Shown: piece after piece, positions 34,607 to 45,157 of the stretch | Layout: each line of letters begins with the position of its first letter | Numbering within the stretch: the first letter of the stretch is position 1 | Assembly (NCBI GenBank): GCA_029945375.1 | Contig: CM057059.1 | Span: 3,286,001 to 3,350,000 of the forward strand | Length of the DNA stretch: 64,000 bases | Source of the DNA: Agaricus subrufescens | Taxonomy: Eukaryota; Basidiomycota; Agaricomycetes; Agaricales; Agaricaceae | Direction of reading: 5' to 3' | The notes under the pieces: model-generated | Told to the model about the DNA's origin: nothing | Databases searched by the model: none | Seen by the model: only the letters and a program-made list of their open reading frames with translations | Made by a program: the position numbers and the translations under genes

Positions 34607-37112
34607 TCAGTGCATGTCCGTATCGTAAATGATTTCTGCGGGGCCCCTAACACGAACACTCATTAGCCGTTTTACATGAATTGGCGAAACAACAAACCTT
34701 TTTTCGGTCCCCTTGATCACGAAACAAACACATATCAGTCTTTCAGCAGTCTCGAAAAAAAAAGCAAGGCACACCACGTACATCAGACTCCTTCCAGGCG
34801 ATCTGTGCCTTCAGCTCCGTGCACCCGAACAAAATTATAATGTCTATGTTGATCTCATAGTATATCCCAACTGGTCCGATGCAGAGCGCAAGCGGGGTAT
34901 CTGTTAAATCAGCCTTCACCGTACAAGCCTCGTTATAGTTTCCTATGGTCACCGACAAAAATAAGCGGATAAATGCAAATCAAAGGGGAAAAAGAGTTCT
35001 ACCTGGTTCGGTATCCATGAACTGATAACTTGCTATAGTTCGGTCTCCCCGATAACAAAAGATTTGCTTGACCATTGTGCTCAAGAAAAGGGGGCTAGGG
35101 GCCCCTCTTGTATACGAACAACGGAATTCTTGTGTCTCCGATACCTGGGTGCTCTAGGGCAATAGGTTCAATACCTGATTCTTTCGGATGACGATAGGAA
35201 TTACCTTTCGAAGGATCACACTAAATGCGTCGGGAATCGCCATCGCTCCCGAATATATTGGCTTGACCTTTTGGATGCGTTTCTTATGCTCCTCAAGGGT
35301 GACATCGAATGGCACAACGACATTGGTACCATAAGCCAAGCGCGTGACTCTGGAATGAACTGAACGGTCTAGGATGCCAGATATGGCCCCATCAGCTACC
35401 ACCTTATTGCTAAACAAATCTCAGCTTATGGTTCCCGGAAACCAAAACGGAACCTTACACTTGCGCGTCCGGTCTGAACACCTTGAGGCCACGTGCCTCT
35501 AATTTCGCCTTCACCGTGTTGAACAAGTAATCACTTGCTGCGAAACCGCCTACGATAAAAACATTCTTGCCAAGAATCAAATATCATATCAAAAAATCAA
35601 GACAATGTGACCAACCGATATAGGTGCTCTGGCTATCCCGCGCTGAGCTAGGACACTATCGATAATGCAATCGATCGAGGGTTCGAAGAATGAAGCAACA
35701 TCATTCCTGAACCAGGTTGAGCTTTTTCTGGACCGAAGAGATATACTCGCAATATAGAGGTTGTTTACTCACCCTGCCAGACGCAGCTTCCCCGAGGTTA
35801 TTCCCAACTTAGCGTCCTTGTCACGAGCAGATCCGAAGCGAATATATTGAGGGTCATTGGTGCCGCGGAAGGCACATTTTGTGGTCCTATCAAAGTAGCG
35901 CTCCATATCATCGATATCCCGTTCAAATTTGGACCCCTTCAATAGATCTACAGGAAGTTAGCGGTATTTCTCAGCGCAAACATAAAGGTAAGCGCACCCT
36001 GAAGGTGTTCTTTAGCAGCTACGGTCACGAATATGGAACCCTTCAGGTGACCTAGGGTCTAATGGTTAGTGACAGTCACTAGTCTTGTTTTATCCACTCA
36101 CACTGCGACACTGCGATCTCTTCAAAACTCTTTCCACCAGATTTTGTCGCGTAGGCACTGATATCAAGGGTTCCTCCACCAGCATCAACAATGGTCACTC
36201 CGTCTCCTCGCTAGATTTCATTTTTTTTTTGTAGAGTAATTCAGTGTAATGTTCAATCCGGCGTTCAATAAAATCAACTCACCTGTACCCCTTCCGTCAT
36301 CAACCCCTTCTCAATACACCTATTCAAACTGGCTTCTCCTTCGGTGATAAACGTCAGCTGAGTTCGCCCATCGGACACTTGAGAGACAAGTCCAGCCTTC
36401 TCAGCTGCCTGCCTCATCAAAGCCTGTTGTCGTCCCTCCCAACCATTCGGATGCGCAAGTATATAATGTATCTCATCACCTTCCCATACACTACTCCCAA
36501 TACCCGGGTGCCGTTCTTGTATATACTGTTTAGCGCAGTCATTGAGATATTTAAGGAAATCAGAAAGGACATCCACCACAGTCTTGTTGAATGGTAAGGG
36601 CTTTACGAAATCAGTCGCGTTGATGAATTCGGGAGTATCTGGGCGTAAATGCAGTTTGAACCTGGAAATTCATGAGAATGACATTGGATATGCGCTGCGA
36701 CAATGCGAGATATACCATTTAACCTCTACCCAACCTTCTTCTTCAGCAATCATATCTATCCCATCTCGATCTGCTTCTGCTCCTATAGCTGCGACTTGAC
36801 CATTTCGATTATAATATATAACCGAGGGTACTTTTGCGTTTGCGACAGTCGCTTGACCTGGAAAACTTTGGGGGGTCGAGTTAAAGTGAGAAAGAGTTTA
36901 ACTTGTGGTCGTAGCTTTTGCTCTAACCTCGTTACACCCTCGATGACCGGTACATGGCCTGGGTCAAGGATGCTAATAAAACCACAATTATTAATTAATT
37001 TTCATCAAATCGTGGAACCGATACCTCACCTGTACGATATTCCACTGTAAGTGGTGCCTACATCAAAGGCAAGTAGTAGTTTACGAGGACCAGAATGCGG
37101 TGCTCTTGGCAT
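34607..37112 (-). CDS. Hsp70-like ATPase (HSPA12 type), copy B, motifs intact
   Basis: Actin-fold chaperone-like ATPase with all nucleotide motifs conserved: phosphate-1 DVGTTYSGISY, phosphate-2 VDAGGGTLDISAYA (36157-36189 region) and adenosine VGGFAASDYLFN (35524-35553). The ATG at 37112 gives MPRAPHSGPRKLLLAFDVG, and the end is RGPAEIIYDTDMH. The middle exon GQATVANAKVPSVIYYNRNG is typical of the fungal family. About ten introns. Fungal genomes carry variable numbers of these genes and their cellular role is poorly known; cytosolic protein handling or stress response is the family expectation. A TATA box and a near-consensus heat shock element lie upstream. It is the likely functional sister of copy A. 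Confidence 0.9.
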
Positions 37113-37122
37113 GGTTTGTGAA

Positions 37123-37140
37123 AGAGAGAGAGAGAGAGAG
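37123..37140. repeat. (AG)9 microsatellite in the 5' leader of copy B
   Basis: Nine AG units directly upstream of the copy B ATG, between it and the TATA box. Copy A has only imperfect GAAAGAAGG repeats at the same place, so the run expanded after duplication. Confidence 0.9.
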
Positions 37141-37165
37141 CGTGTGGGTGCAAGTCACTGGTATG

Positions 37166-37173
37166 TTTATATA
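37166..37173 (-). promoter_or_regulatory. TATA box of Hsp70-like copy B
   Basis: Minus-strand TATATAAA about 54 bp upstream of the ATG at 37112, conserved with copy A. Confidence 0.55.
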
Positions 37174-37264
37174 ATAGCTTGTGTTTGAAGAAGAGGCACG
37201 TTGTAAACGTCTTGCAACAGTAACTGCGGGCCGCTTCTGTTGATCGGACCATACCCAGTCTTTA

Positions 37265-37277
37265 GAACTTTCTAGAT
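37265..37277. promoter_or_regulatory. Heat-shock-element-like site upstream of copy B
   Basis: GAActTTCtaGAt matches eight of nine fixed bases of the three-unit consensus GAAnnTTCnnGAA, about 150 bp upstream of the ATG. At the matching place copy A reads GGAcTTTC, breaking the first unit. A single site could be chance. Confidence 0.3.
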
Positions 37278-37889
37278 ATCAATAATCAATGTACGAAGTT
37301 TCAGGTAGCAATTCATATCGGAGTTGCTTCATCATTGACACATGTCCAACAGCATGTACAAAAGAGCCATTAAAGTGTATATTAGCAAAAAAAGGCAATA
37401 TAGTTGATATGAGCACTCGAGTCTCGATTCATCAACAAGGGCTTTATGTGGGTACTCTGAGCGCCACTAATCAAAAGTTCTGGGCAACAACAAAAATGAT
37501 GGCGGAACATTTGATACTCGGCCAGGATATAAGAACAAAAATAGAACTTATGTTTCGTGCAGTGGTCAAACGACTTGTGCAGTTCTCACAAATGTATGAC
37601 ACCGCTCTCAGACTGCAGATTGATAGAAGTATATCACATCCAACAGAAGCGAACTCGAATAGGCATGACTACATAATTTGACTCTGCTTCGCACCCGAGT
37701 GAAGCCTACAGGACATGAGCCAAACTAGTCTTCTCTATTGTGTATTTGGTACCACAGAGGGGCACGCTGCCGTCCTATATGTAGTATGATGACTCTAATT
37801 AAGAAAGTGAATCCACGAGAAACACTTACAGATACAGACGCATATCCGGAGGGACAAAAATGGATACAAGCTGCGAAATCCCGGGAGAG

Positions 37890-38613
37890 CTATTTCTTCA
37901 GCGGTTGATTAGCCTGCTCTAGCAGCCTCTCCGCTTCTTTCGTGTCATGTGTGTGGAGTGTCTCCGCCAGTACTGTCACAAGGTCTGCATAAGACTTTCG
38001 CACTGCCATCACCAAGCCCGTCATAGAAGTCTCCACCGGGTGATTGGCCCTCTTGCGGCTCCTCTCGCTCCATACCAGCATCCCAGAGAATTCACGAACC
38101 TGTTCCCGTATTTTTTCACGATTTTCCGGTACATTTTCTGACAAAGCTTCGTAGCGCTCGCCAAAAAGTAGGAGCACATTGGATACGTCGGGTATGAGCT
38201 CAACCTTTGCGATTTCAGTGATATATGTTTTTATTTCGTCCGGCTCGGCAAAGGTGGAGTTGCGATAGTTGCGGTTGATACGCTGCATCTCGACGATATC
38301 CGACATGTTCTTGGTGAGGAACGTCCATTCCTTTGCCGACTGGTGTTGACGGTATGCATAGAAGACGATGCCCACTAGGTAAAAGCCCCGTCAATAGTAC
38401 TTCTTGTGTTCTGGGTGAAAGTGGTGGTGTACCATAGCATGTGCCATGCAGGATGCCCAGTAGAATGGACCGGCGGGTTCCATCCTTCCGATATCGCGCT
38501 TTGATCCACCACAGGTATGGCCGAGCGAGGGGAGGCTTCTGAAAAACCGAGGGCGAACTGTACGCTCGAGAGAGAAATAACCTGGGTGGCGGGCGCAGGC
38601 GGAAGGCGAGCAT
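37890..38613 (-). CDS. Predicted mitochondrial single-pass membrane protein, unknown function
   Basis: Exon 1 (38433-38613) encodes an Arg-rich leader, MLAFRLRPPPRLFLSRAYSS, with a likely cleavage site near RAY|SS: a strong mitochondrial presequence. A 58-nt intron (GTACAC...CCTAG) joins ...GTCY to VGIVFYAYRQ, completing one hydrophobic helix (SILLGILHGTCYVGIVFYAY). The remaining part is soluble and helical (YRNSTFAEPDEIKTYITEIA, LLLFGERYEALSENVPENRE, MAVRKSYADLVTVLAETL) and ends NQPLKK. About 220 residues. It is divergent from the peroxin gene, with about 117 bp between start codons. No named family was recognised; an inner-membrane assembly or dynamics factor is only a guess. Confidence 0.7.
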
Positions 38614-38730
38614 AAGTTGTGGCCGGGAACAAAAGAATGGCGAATGGCCAATCCGGCGGCAAGGGCCCGTGGGATGATGGCTCAGATCCGGCAATCATAT
38701 AGCACCCCGCTGCTACTCGGCACTGGCCTG

Positions 38731-40421
38731 ATGGCGACAATCGACTACATCGACATCCCCCCCGCCGCCACCCGTCTCGACAACCCGGCAAACTTCCACC
38801 CTGCACACAAGTTCTCCACAAATCTCCCCAGACCAGACCCACACAATGGCCGACACCAACGGTCAGCGTCGGGACACACACCGTCCAGCGGCATTGCTGC
38901 TGCTTTGATTCCCCAGATCCTCATGGGTTCTATGCCTGCTGCACCCGCGGTGCAACCTGCGGCCAACAACGGTGGTGCCCCTGTCACTTCGCCGGCAACG
39001 GCCAATTCTCGCAAAAAGGAGAAACCAACATTGCTCTCATCAAAAGACCCGCTGTCGTTACCAATCATGACAAACAATTTCAAACGTTTCGTGGCCAAGG
39101 TTGGACCAGTGTTCTGGTTCCAAGACCGTGTCGAGGAGATCCTTTTCTGGAAACGAGGCTGGAAACGCACGGCGACCTGGATGGCTCTATACACTTTTCT
39201 CTGTAAGCTTCGTTTCTTGTCATTTACGGAACTTGCGTCTTGACGCAGACCGTGCAGGTTATTTTCCTCGCATGATTCTATTACTACCACACGCCATTCT
39301 CATTGGAGTGATATTGTCCACCTACCCGTATATTGTTTCACCTATCTCTGACGATGGTACTCTTCCGGCATCCGCCGCTCACCAATCACCCACTGAAGGT
39401 ACTGCCGCGTGGCAGGCCAACCTACAAGCCATTCAAAACCTAATGGGGTTTGTTTCCGACGCAGTTACATTTGCCCAGCCATATACCCACCACCTTTCGT
39501 TGGCACCCTCTCAGCTATCATCGACAACGTCAACAAAATCATCCTCATCTCCATATACACCACACATACTCACACTCCTCGTCGTCACCTTCTTCCCTCT
39601 CCTCATCCTAATTCACTTACCTGCCTTTCCTATACGCGAAGTTGCCCTGATCGCAGGTCTTGCCTCCTTTGCTGTCACACACCCATTTATCCAATCAACC
39701 GCACCCTCCCTTCTTTCCCACATCCAAACACGACTCATACCTCGCCTTATATCTCGTTACAATCACCTCATCTCTTACTTCCTCAATGCCGACATCTCCA
39801 AATGGCTTTTCTACTCCCCATGGCAAAGTGCCTTGGAACGTCTACTCGACAACGACCGGCTACCCGACGAAATCTGGTCAGCCCAGAAAAAAGAAGTAGA
39901 GTTATTCGAGAATGAACGGTACGATAATGGGAATTCAAACACTTCTACTTCTCCTACGATATCGAGCTTTGCAATCGAATTTACAAATGATCAAGGATGG
40001 AGTAAATCGAATTTGAGACCTGGCGAGCGAAGTGCTTGGACGAGGGGAAGAGATGGTTGGACCGGCATTGGGGCCAACGACGAAATCAGGTCTGTCGCAT
40101 CCTAAACATTCCGCCCTCCTCATATTAATCACAATACTGTGTATCAAATTCACATTTAGCAGCAACTTGACATTCTCCCTCGCACCGAACTGGTACTTCA
40201 TCCCAACAGAAGACTGGAGAAGGGATCTGAAAGGGGAGTGGTGTGAGGGCGAAGGTGTAGATGAAGATGGTTGGGTTTATACGAATGATTCGTGGGTTAA
40301 TGCGAGAAGTAGGCCTTATATGGATGGTGGAGGGAGTGTGACGAGACGAAGGAGATGGGTTAGGAGAGTTTGGTTTGACGAGAAGGCGCGGCGGGCTGAT
40401 TTGGGGAAACCTAGAAACTGA
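38731..40421 (+). CDS. Peroxin of the Pex23/24/30 family (integral membrane, dysferlin domain)
   Basis: ER/peroxisome-contact protein that controls peroxisome number and size. Exons 38731-39202, 39258-40089 and 40160-40421. The N-terminal part reads LLSSKDPLSLPIMTNNFKRF, then FWFQDRVEEILFWKRGWKR, the reticulon-like family opening. Hydrophobic segments follow (RMILLLPHAILIGVILSTYP, ILTLLVVTFFPLLILIHLPA). The C-terminal dysferlin domain shows NWYFIPTEDWRRDLKGEW, DGWVYTNDSW and RRRRWVRRVWFD. The ATG at 38731 (MATIDYIDIPP) was preferred; the frame is open further upstream, where ATGs near 38644 would nearly touch the divergent gene's start. About 520 residues, normal length. Confidence 0.87.
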
Positions 40422-40870
40422 ATTTCAGTTTCTTCCGAATTCTGCCTCTGACTAGAGTCGGTGGGCGAGTACATTTGTACTGTCTAATTTCGGTCACCAT
40501 GTATGATGAAAACAGCGTTTAATGTTAATAACCACTATGCATACATAAACCAGGGGCTTGCAGAAAAATGCGGGCACCCACACGGGCGCTTTTCTGATGC
40601 CTTGATATTGTTTCCGCATCACCACAATCCACTTTGTGTATTTAAAGATCATCCATTCTGTGCAATCATCCATTCTTCCAACATTCAGCCCATGTCCACC
40701 TCTTATCGTTCCCTGTCAAGTCCGTATCCACGCCTGAAATCCACTCTTTTGTTATGGCCCCACAAATTATTTATTAGTGAGTCAACCATGAGAATGGAGA
40801 AGTATCAGATTCATTTATTGACCCAGATAGAACTTTGGCCCGTTACTGAAATATCAACGATATACCCCCG
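40422..40870. other. Peroxin 3' flank and start of F-box duplication unit
   Basis: From 40430 the sequence recurs at 42847 (CAGTTTCTTCCGAATTCTG and following about 120 bp, ending in CACTATGCATACAT). No gene. Confidence 0.6.
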
Positions 40871-42420
40871 TCAATCTACCATGGCCTTCTGCAACGCGTC
40901 CCCAGTCCCTCTCACCAATGGCTCTACCCTCTTGTCACCCCATACAACATCTATCTGACGTCTACCCACAATCAACCCCAACTCCTCTCGCAATTCCGGT
41001 GACCAATCTCGAAGCTCCTGATGCTGACATCTGACCCCGACATAGAACCTCCTCACTTCACCAATCTTCCATTTATCCAATAAATCTAGAATACGACGAG
41101 GTTCCACTACTATGGAACTGGAACGTAAGATTAAAGTTGAAAGAGAGAGTAGATGGTGAGGCGCAGTGGTGCTACATCCATCAACTCGCAACATCAACGT
41201 TTCGATGGCGCAGAGTATTGGCTCATAACCACAAATTTCCAGCTGTCTGAGACTAGGAAGTGGTATTCTCCATAACTGGTGCAGATCATCGCGCTGCACC
41301 ATAGAGGAATGTATGTATAATTTGAGGGTTGTCAGAGTTGCTGATACATTGCGACAAAGGAGTATAACCGCGGTGAACTCGTCTCCGTGTTCAAGCAGAA
41401 GTTCGAGACTTTCGAGAGAGGGCATGAGAGGTATATATGGTGAGAACGTCGTGGCTCTGATACGGCGGAACGAGCAGCATTTTAGATGGCTGAGGGTGAG
41501 GGGTTTATCGAATCTGATATTTCTATCCACGAAGTAGTTGGGTAAAGTAGCCGAGCACTCAACTAGGTTGGAAGATTGGTAAAGAAGAGATTTCAGCGTT
41601 TGTTGCGGCACATAGAAGGTGGTCAGATATTGCAGAGATGGAGGCGCGATGATGGTTAATAAGTGGTTGACACAAGGACCATATAATTCGAGTCGGGTCA
41701 TGGTCTTGAAAGCCCCAAGATCGAGACTCGGTACTGGAACGCGGTATGTACTCAAGAAATCAAGGATCGGAAAGGAAGATCCCTTGAGTTTCCTCATCCA
41801 GACATTAGGGGCCTGCAACGAACGTTCCAATGAAAAGGCTTTGATTTTGGGCGTCGTATCAGAAGTAAGGAGAGTATCGATGGCTGAGTGTGCTTCTTTT
41901 TCATCGAGTTGGTCATATACGGAGATGTTGATGTTGGTTGAAAGGCCCATACAATGCTGAAGTAATGACAAGGATTTGTTTATCGCCTTGGAATTCGGTA
42001 AGTAAATTGGCACCCTCTTCCACAGCTGGGGAGTACCAAGTGCAACATGGCGGAAGTGGACCGAGACGGACGCCAGCACGAAAGCCTGAGAAATGCACGC
42101 ACAATACCAAGCGAACGCATCCCTAGAGATACTTGGGCTAAAAATGAGTTGTCGGAATACGCGCGATAATACCTCGAAAGGGAGAGTATAGATTGGCGGG
42201 AGCATCACCATATCGTCGAGTTGGCTGGGGCGATGATGCTGCTGGATCATTGGAAAGATGTTCAGCTGTGAAGTATGGCAACCGAGAGGGCAGTTCTGAT
42301 CGTTGATGTGGACGAACTCCGCAGGTTGGCTTGCGTAGTTGCATTTAGATGAATCGTTCGTGGGTGTCATGGTATATGCGATGGACGTTCGAGTTCTTTG
42401 AGTAAATTAAGGTGTGATGC
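40430..42420. repeat. F-box duplication unit 1
   Basis: About 2 kb including the 3' flank and the whole F-box gene 1, directly repeated at 42847-44580. The unit begins within about 10 bp of the peroxin stop codon. Confidence 0.8.
40871..42370 (-). CDS. F-box protein 1 of a five-gene tandem array
   Basis: Intronless, 499 residues. The ATG at 42370 gives MTPTNDSSKCNYASQPAEF. The F-box is at residues about 55-100: LPPIYTLPFEVLSRVFRQL, then SVSVHFRHVALGTPQLWKRV. The F-box should bind Skp1 and make the protein a substrate adaptor of an SCF ubiquitin ligase. The rest consists of degenerate leucine-rich repeats (MTRLELYGPCVNHLLTIIAP, LEIC, TLILRSS) that would bind the target. It ends GLIVGRRQIDVVWGDKRVEP followed by LVRGTGDALQKAMVD. 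This family is greatly expanded in agaricomycetes. Targets unknown. Confidence 0.85.
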   Translation of the reverse strand: MTPTNDSSKCNYASQPAEFVHINDQNCPLGCHTSQLNIFPMIQQHHRPSQLDDMVMLPPIYTLPFEVLSRVFRQLIFSPSISRDAFAWYCACISQAFVLASVSVHFRHVALGTPQLWKRVPIYLPNSKAINKSLSLLQHCMGLSTNINISVYDQLDEKEAHSAIDTLLTSDTTPKIKAFSLERSLQAPNVWMRKLKGSSFPILDFLSTYRVPVPSLDLGAFKTMTRLELYGPCVNHLLTIIAPPSLQYLTTFYVPQQTLKSLLYQSSNLVECSATLPNYFVDRNIRFDKPLTLSHLKCCSFRRIRATTFSPYIPLMPSLESLELLLEHGDEFTAVILLCRNVSATLTTLKLYIHSSMVQRDDLHQLWRIPLPSLRQLEICGYEPILCAIETLMLRVDGCSTTAPHHLLSLSTLILRSSSIVVEPRRILDLLDKWKIGEVRRFYVGVRCQHQELRDWSPELREELGLIVGRRQIDVVWGDKRVEPLVRGTGDALQKAMVD

Positions 42421-43064
42421 CCGGTGAGAACGTGTTCTGTGAAAAGCTGCGGAAAAAGGGAGAAGGTGTGGGAAACTGCGCTTGTCTGAAATCTCAGAAT
42501 TGGCACGCGAATTTTCTCCACTATGTGTAACTACATAGAGCGGGTATGCGGTAGCGTTGCAACAGCACAGTGCTGTTTTCTGAGCCAATTGGAGTAAGAA
42601 TGAGCAAATTATAAAGCAGTGATGCTACACTCACGATGCCGTATATTCACCAGTTGATAATATGGAAAATGGTACGCGGACGCAGATGTACTAAGGGAAA
42701 AGATATAAATGGGGGAAAGAAAGGTAAAAGGGTACTACCAGTCATTGAGCTTGTTTATATAGGTCGGTGAGAGTTGATTGCCAGGTGTGACATCACCGCG
42801 TCATTAGTGTGGCAAGCCCATGATCACACAATGAATCAAGCAGATTCCAGTTTCTTCCGAATTCTGTCTCTGACTATAATTGGCGCGCGAGTACATCTGT
42901 ACTGTCTAATTTCATTCACCATCGTATGATGAAAACAGTGTTTAATATCCACTATGCATACATGGGCTAGTAATTAGCGAGTCAACCATGAGGGTTTAGA
43001 AGTATCAGATTCAATTATCTAAGATATCAACGGAATACCCCCGTCAATCCAGCATGGCCTTTCG
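42371..43064. other. Spacer between F-box genes 1 and 2
   Basis: Promoter of gene 1 and, from 42847, the duplicated 3' flank of gene 2. No other gene. Confidence 0.55.
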
Positions 43065-44580
43065 TCACGCATCGCCAGTCCCTCTCACCAATGGCTCTAC
43101 CCTCCTGTAACCCCATACAACATCTATCTGACGTCTACCCACAATCGACCCCAATTCCTCTCGCAATGGCGGTGGCCAATCTCCAAGCCACTGACCAGGA
43201 TATCTGTACTTGACGCGGAGGTACCTCGCTTCATCGATCTTCCATTTACTCAATAAATCTAGAATACGACGAGGTTCTACTGCTGGGGAGCAGGAACGCA
43301 AGGATAAGATTGTAAGGGAGGGTAGATGATGAGGTTCGGTGTTGCTACATCCATCAACCAGCAACGTCAACGTCTCAATGAACTGGAGTATTGGTCGATA
43401 GCCACGAATTGCCAACTTCCGGAGGTTAGGAAATGATATTCTCCAAAACTGATGCAGATCGCCCCACGGCACCATGGCAGTAGGTATGTCTAATTTGAGA
43501 GTCGTCAAAGTTGTTGATACACTGCGACAGAGGAGTATAACCCCGGTCATTGCGTTTCTGTTACTAGGCATAAAGTCGAGTCTTTCGAGAGAGGGCATGA
43601 GGGGTAATTGTTGTGAGAACATCGTTGCCCTGGTATGGTGGAACGAGCAGCGTTTAAGACGGCTGAGAGTGAGGGGTTTATCGAATTTGGCATCCTCAGC
43701 ATCCATGACATAGTCTGGTAAAGTAGCCGAACACTCGACTAGGTTGGGAGATTGGTAAAGGAGGGATATTAATATTTGTTGCTGTACATGGGAGGTGGTT
43801 AGATATTGCAGAGATGGAGGCGCAATAATTGCTAGTAAGCGGGTGGCACAAGGACCTTTTAGCTCGAGTCGGGTCATGGCCTTGAAAGCCCCAAGATCGA
43901 GACTCGGGACTGGAACATGGCGTATGGTTAGGAAATCAAGCGCCGGAAAGGAAGATCTTTCGAGTTTCCTTATCCAAATATTAGAGGCCTGAAATGAATA
44001 GAATAGTGTAAAAGCTTTGATCTTGAGCGTCGTATCAGGAGTAAAGAGAGTATCGATAAATGGGTGTACTTCTTCTTCATTGAGTCGGTCAAGTACGGAA
44101 ACGTTGATACTAGTTGTAAGACCCATACAATGCCGAAGTAATGACAAGGCTTTGCTTATCGCCTTGGAATTCTTCAAGTAAAGTGGGACCCTCTTCCACA
44201 ACTGGGGAGTACCAAGTGCAACATGGCGGAAGTGAACCGAAACGGAGGCCAGCACGAAAGCCTGAGAAATGCATACTTGATACCGAGCAAACGCATTCAT
44301 AGGGTTACTTGTGCTAGAGATGAGTTGTTGAAATACGCGTGATAACACCTCGACAGGAAGTGTATAGATCGGCGAGAGCATCACAATGTTGTCGAGTTGG
44401 CTGGGGCAACGCTGCAGGACATTTAGCAGGGTGTTCAGCGGCGAAGTATGGTGATCGAGGGGGCCGTTCTGGTCGTTGGGATGGACGAACTCCGCATCGC
44501 ATTTAGACGAATCGGCCGTGGGTGTCATGGTGTCAATGGTAGATGCAATAGACGTTCGAGTTCGGTTTGAGTGAATTTAA
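42847..44580. repeat. F-box duplication unit 2
   Basis: Second copy of the 40430-42420 unit, same orientation, including non-coding flank. Confidence 0.8.
43065..44528 (-). CDS. F-box protein 2, closest sister of protein 1, C-terminus shortened
   Basis: Intronless, 487 residues. The ATG at 44528 gives MTPTADSSKCDAEF. F-box MLSPIYTLPVEVLSRVFQQL, then SVSVHFRHVALGTPQLWKRV, identical to protein 1. The LRR-like part keeps all block boundaries, for example SLDLGAFKAMTRLELKGPC. The frame stops at LVRGTGDA. In protein 1 the same position continues LQKAMVD; here the codons read TGA CGA where gene 1 has TTG CAG, and the remaining KAMLD is still visible behind the stop. The loss of about seven residues is probably harmless. 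Predicted SCF substrate adaptor. Confidence 0.84.
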   Translation of the reverse strand: MTPTADSSKCDAEFVHPNDQNGPLDHHTSPLNTLLNVLQRCPSQLDNIVMLSPIYTLPVEVLSRVFQQLISSTSNPMNAFARYQVCISQAFVLASVSVHFRHVALGTPQLWKRVPLYLKNSKAISKALSLLRHCMGLTTSINVSVLDRLNEEEVHPFIDTLFTPDTTLKIKAFTLFYSFQASNIWIRKLERSSFPALDFLTIRHVPVPSLDLGAFKAMTRLELKGPCATRLLAIIAPPSLQYLTTSHVQQQILISLLYQSPNLVECSATLPDYVMDAEDAKFDKPLTLSRLKRCSFHHTRATMFSQQLPLMPSLERLDFMPSNRNAMTGVILLCRSVSTTLTTLKLDIPTAMVPWGDLHQFWRISFPNLRKLAIRGYRPILQFIETLTLLVDGCSNTEPHHLPSLTILSLRSCSPAVEPRRILDLLSKWKIDEARYLRVKYRYPGQWLGDWPPPLREELGSIVGRRQIDVVWGYRRVEPLVRGTGDA

Positions 44581-45157
44581 GTTTGATGGATTCCCTGCAT
44601 CAGTTACGTTACGTCATTCGAGCTACAAACGTCAAAATAAATACAGTCAAAGTTAATTGTCGTAGCTTAGGATTCTTCTTGCATCGAGCAGGCACTTTAT
44701 TCCGGTAGAAGAATGAAGAGGGTCCGAGTCGAGAGCGGAAGGGTGTGAGGGAGACTTTGGACCTCTCATACAGGCGATTTTTTCTCTAAATGTAAGGAGT
44801 AGGCTTCATGTATATAATGAGACGATGATGGATCTGTCTCAGGGGTGCCCAGGAAATTTCAAGCTTTTCCTGCTTGACCATAGCACACACTAACGTGAAC
44901 AAAACACTCACAGAGGACATGAAGATTTCATTGACTATTGTTTTACATTGTCGTACATTGTGACCGTCCGTACACTAAAGGGAGACCGTATCTCCGCCCA
45001 GCATGACATTCGAGGACCAACAAGCCCTCCGAGATTTATCTGGTAGATAAAGCGAATCTGCCAGCAAAACACCAAGGAGGGCTGTGAATATATCTGACTC
45101 GCCTGTTGACCTAGACTAGAGAAGTGTTGCTGAGATACTTCTAATAGGATACCCGCG
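44529..45157. other. Spacer between F-box genes 2 and 3
   Basis: Promoter of gene 2 and 3' flank of gene 3. The ORF at 44935-45189 shows no family features. Confidence 0.45.

Larger units (their letters stand above)
34555..37480. repeat. Segmental duplication unit 2 (contains Hsp70-like copy B)
   Basis: Partner of 31215-34110. The spacer 34110-34555 between the units has no recognisable gene. Confidence 0.85.

Noticed and set aside
38375..38881. Long minus ORF across the start of the peroxin gene
   Set aside because: Overlaps the real presequence exon (38433-38613) in another frame; the spliced reading with a presequence and complete membrane helix explains the region better.
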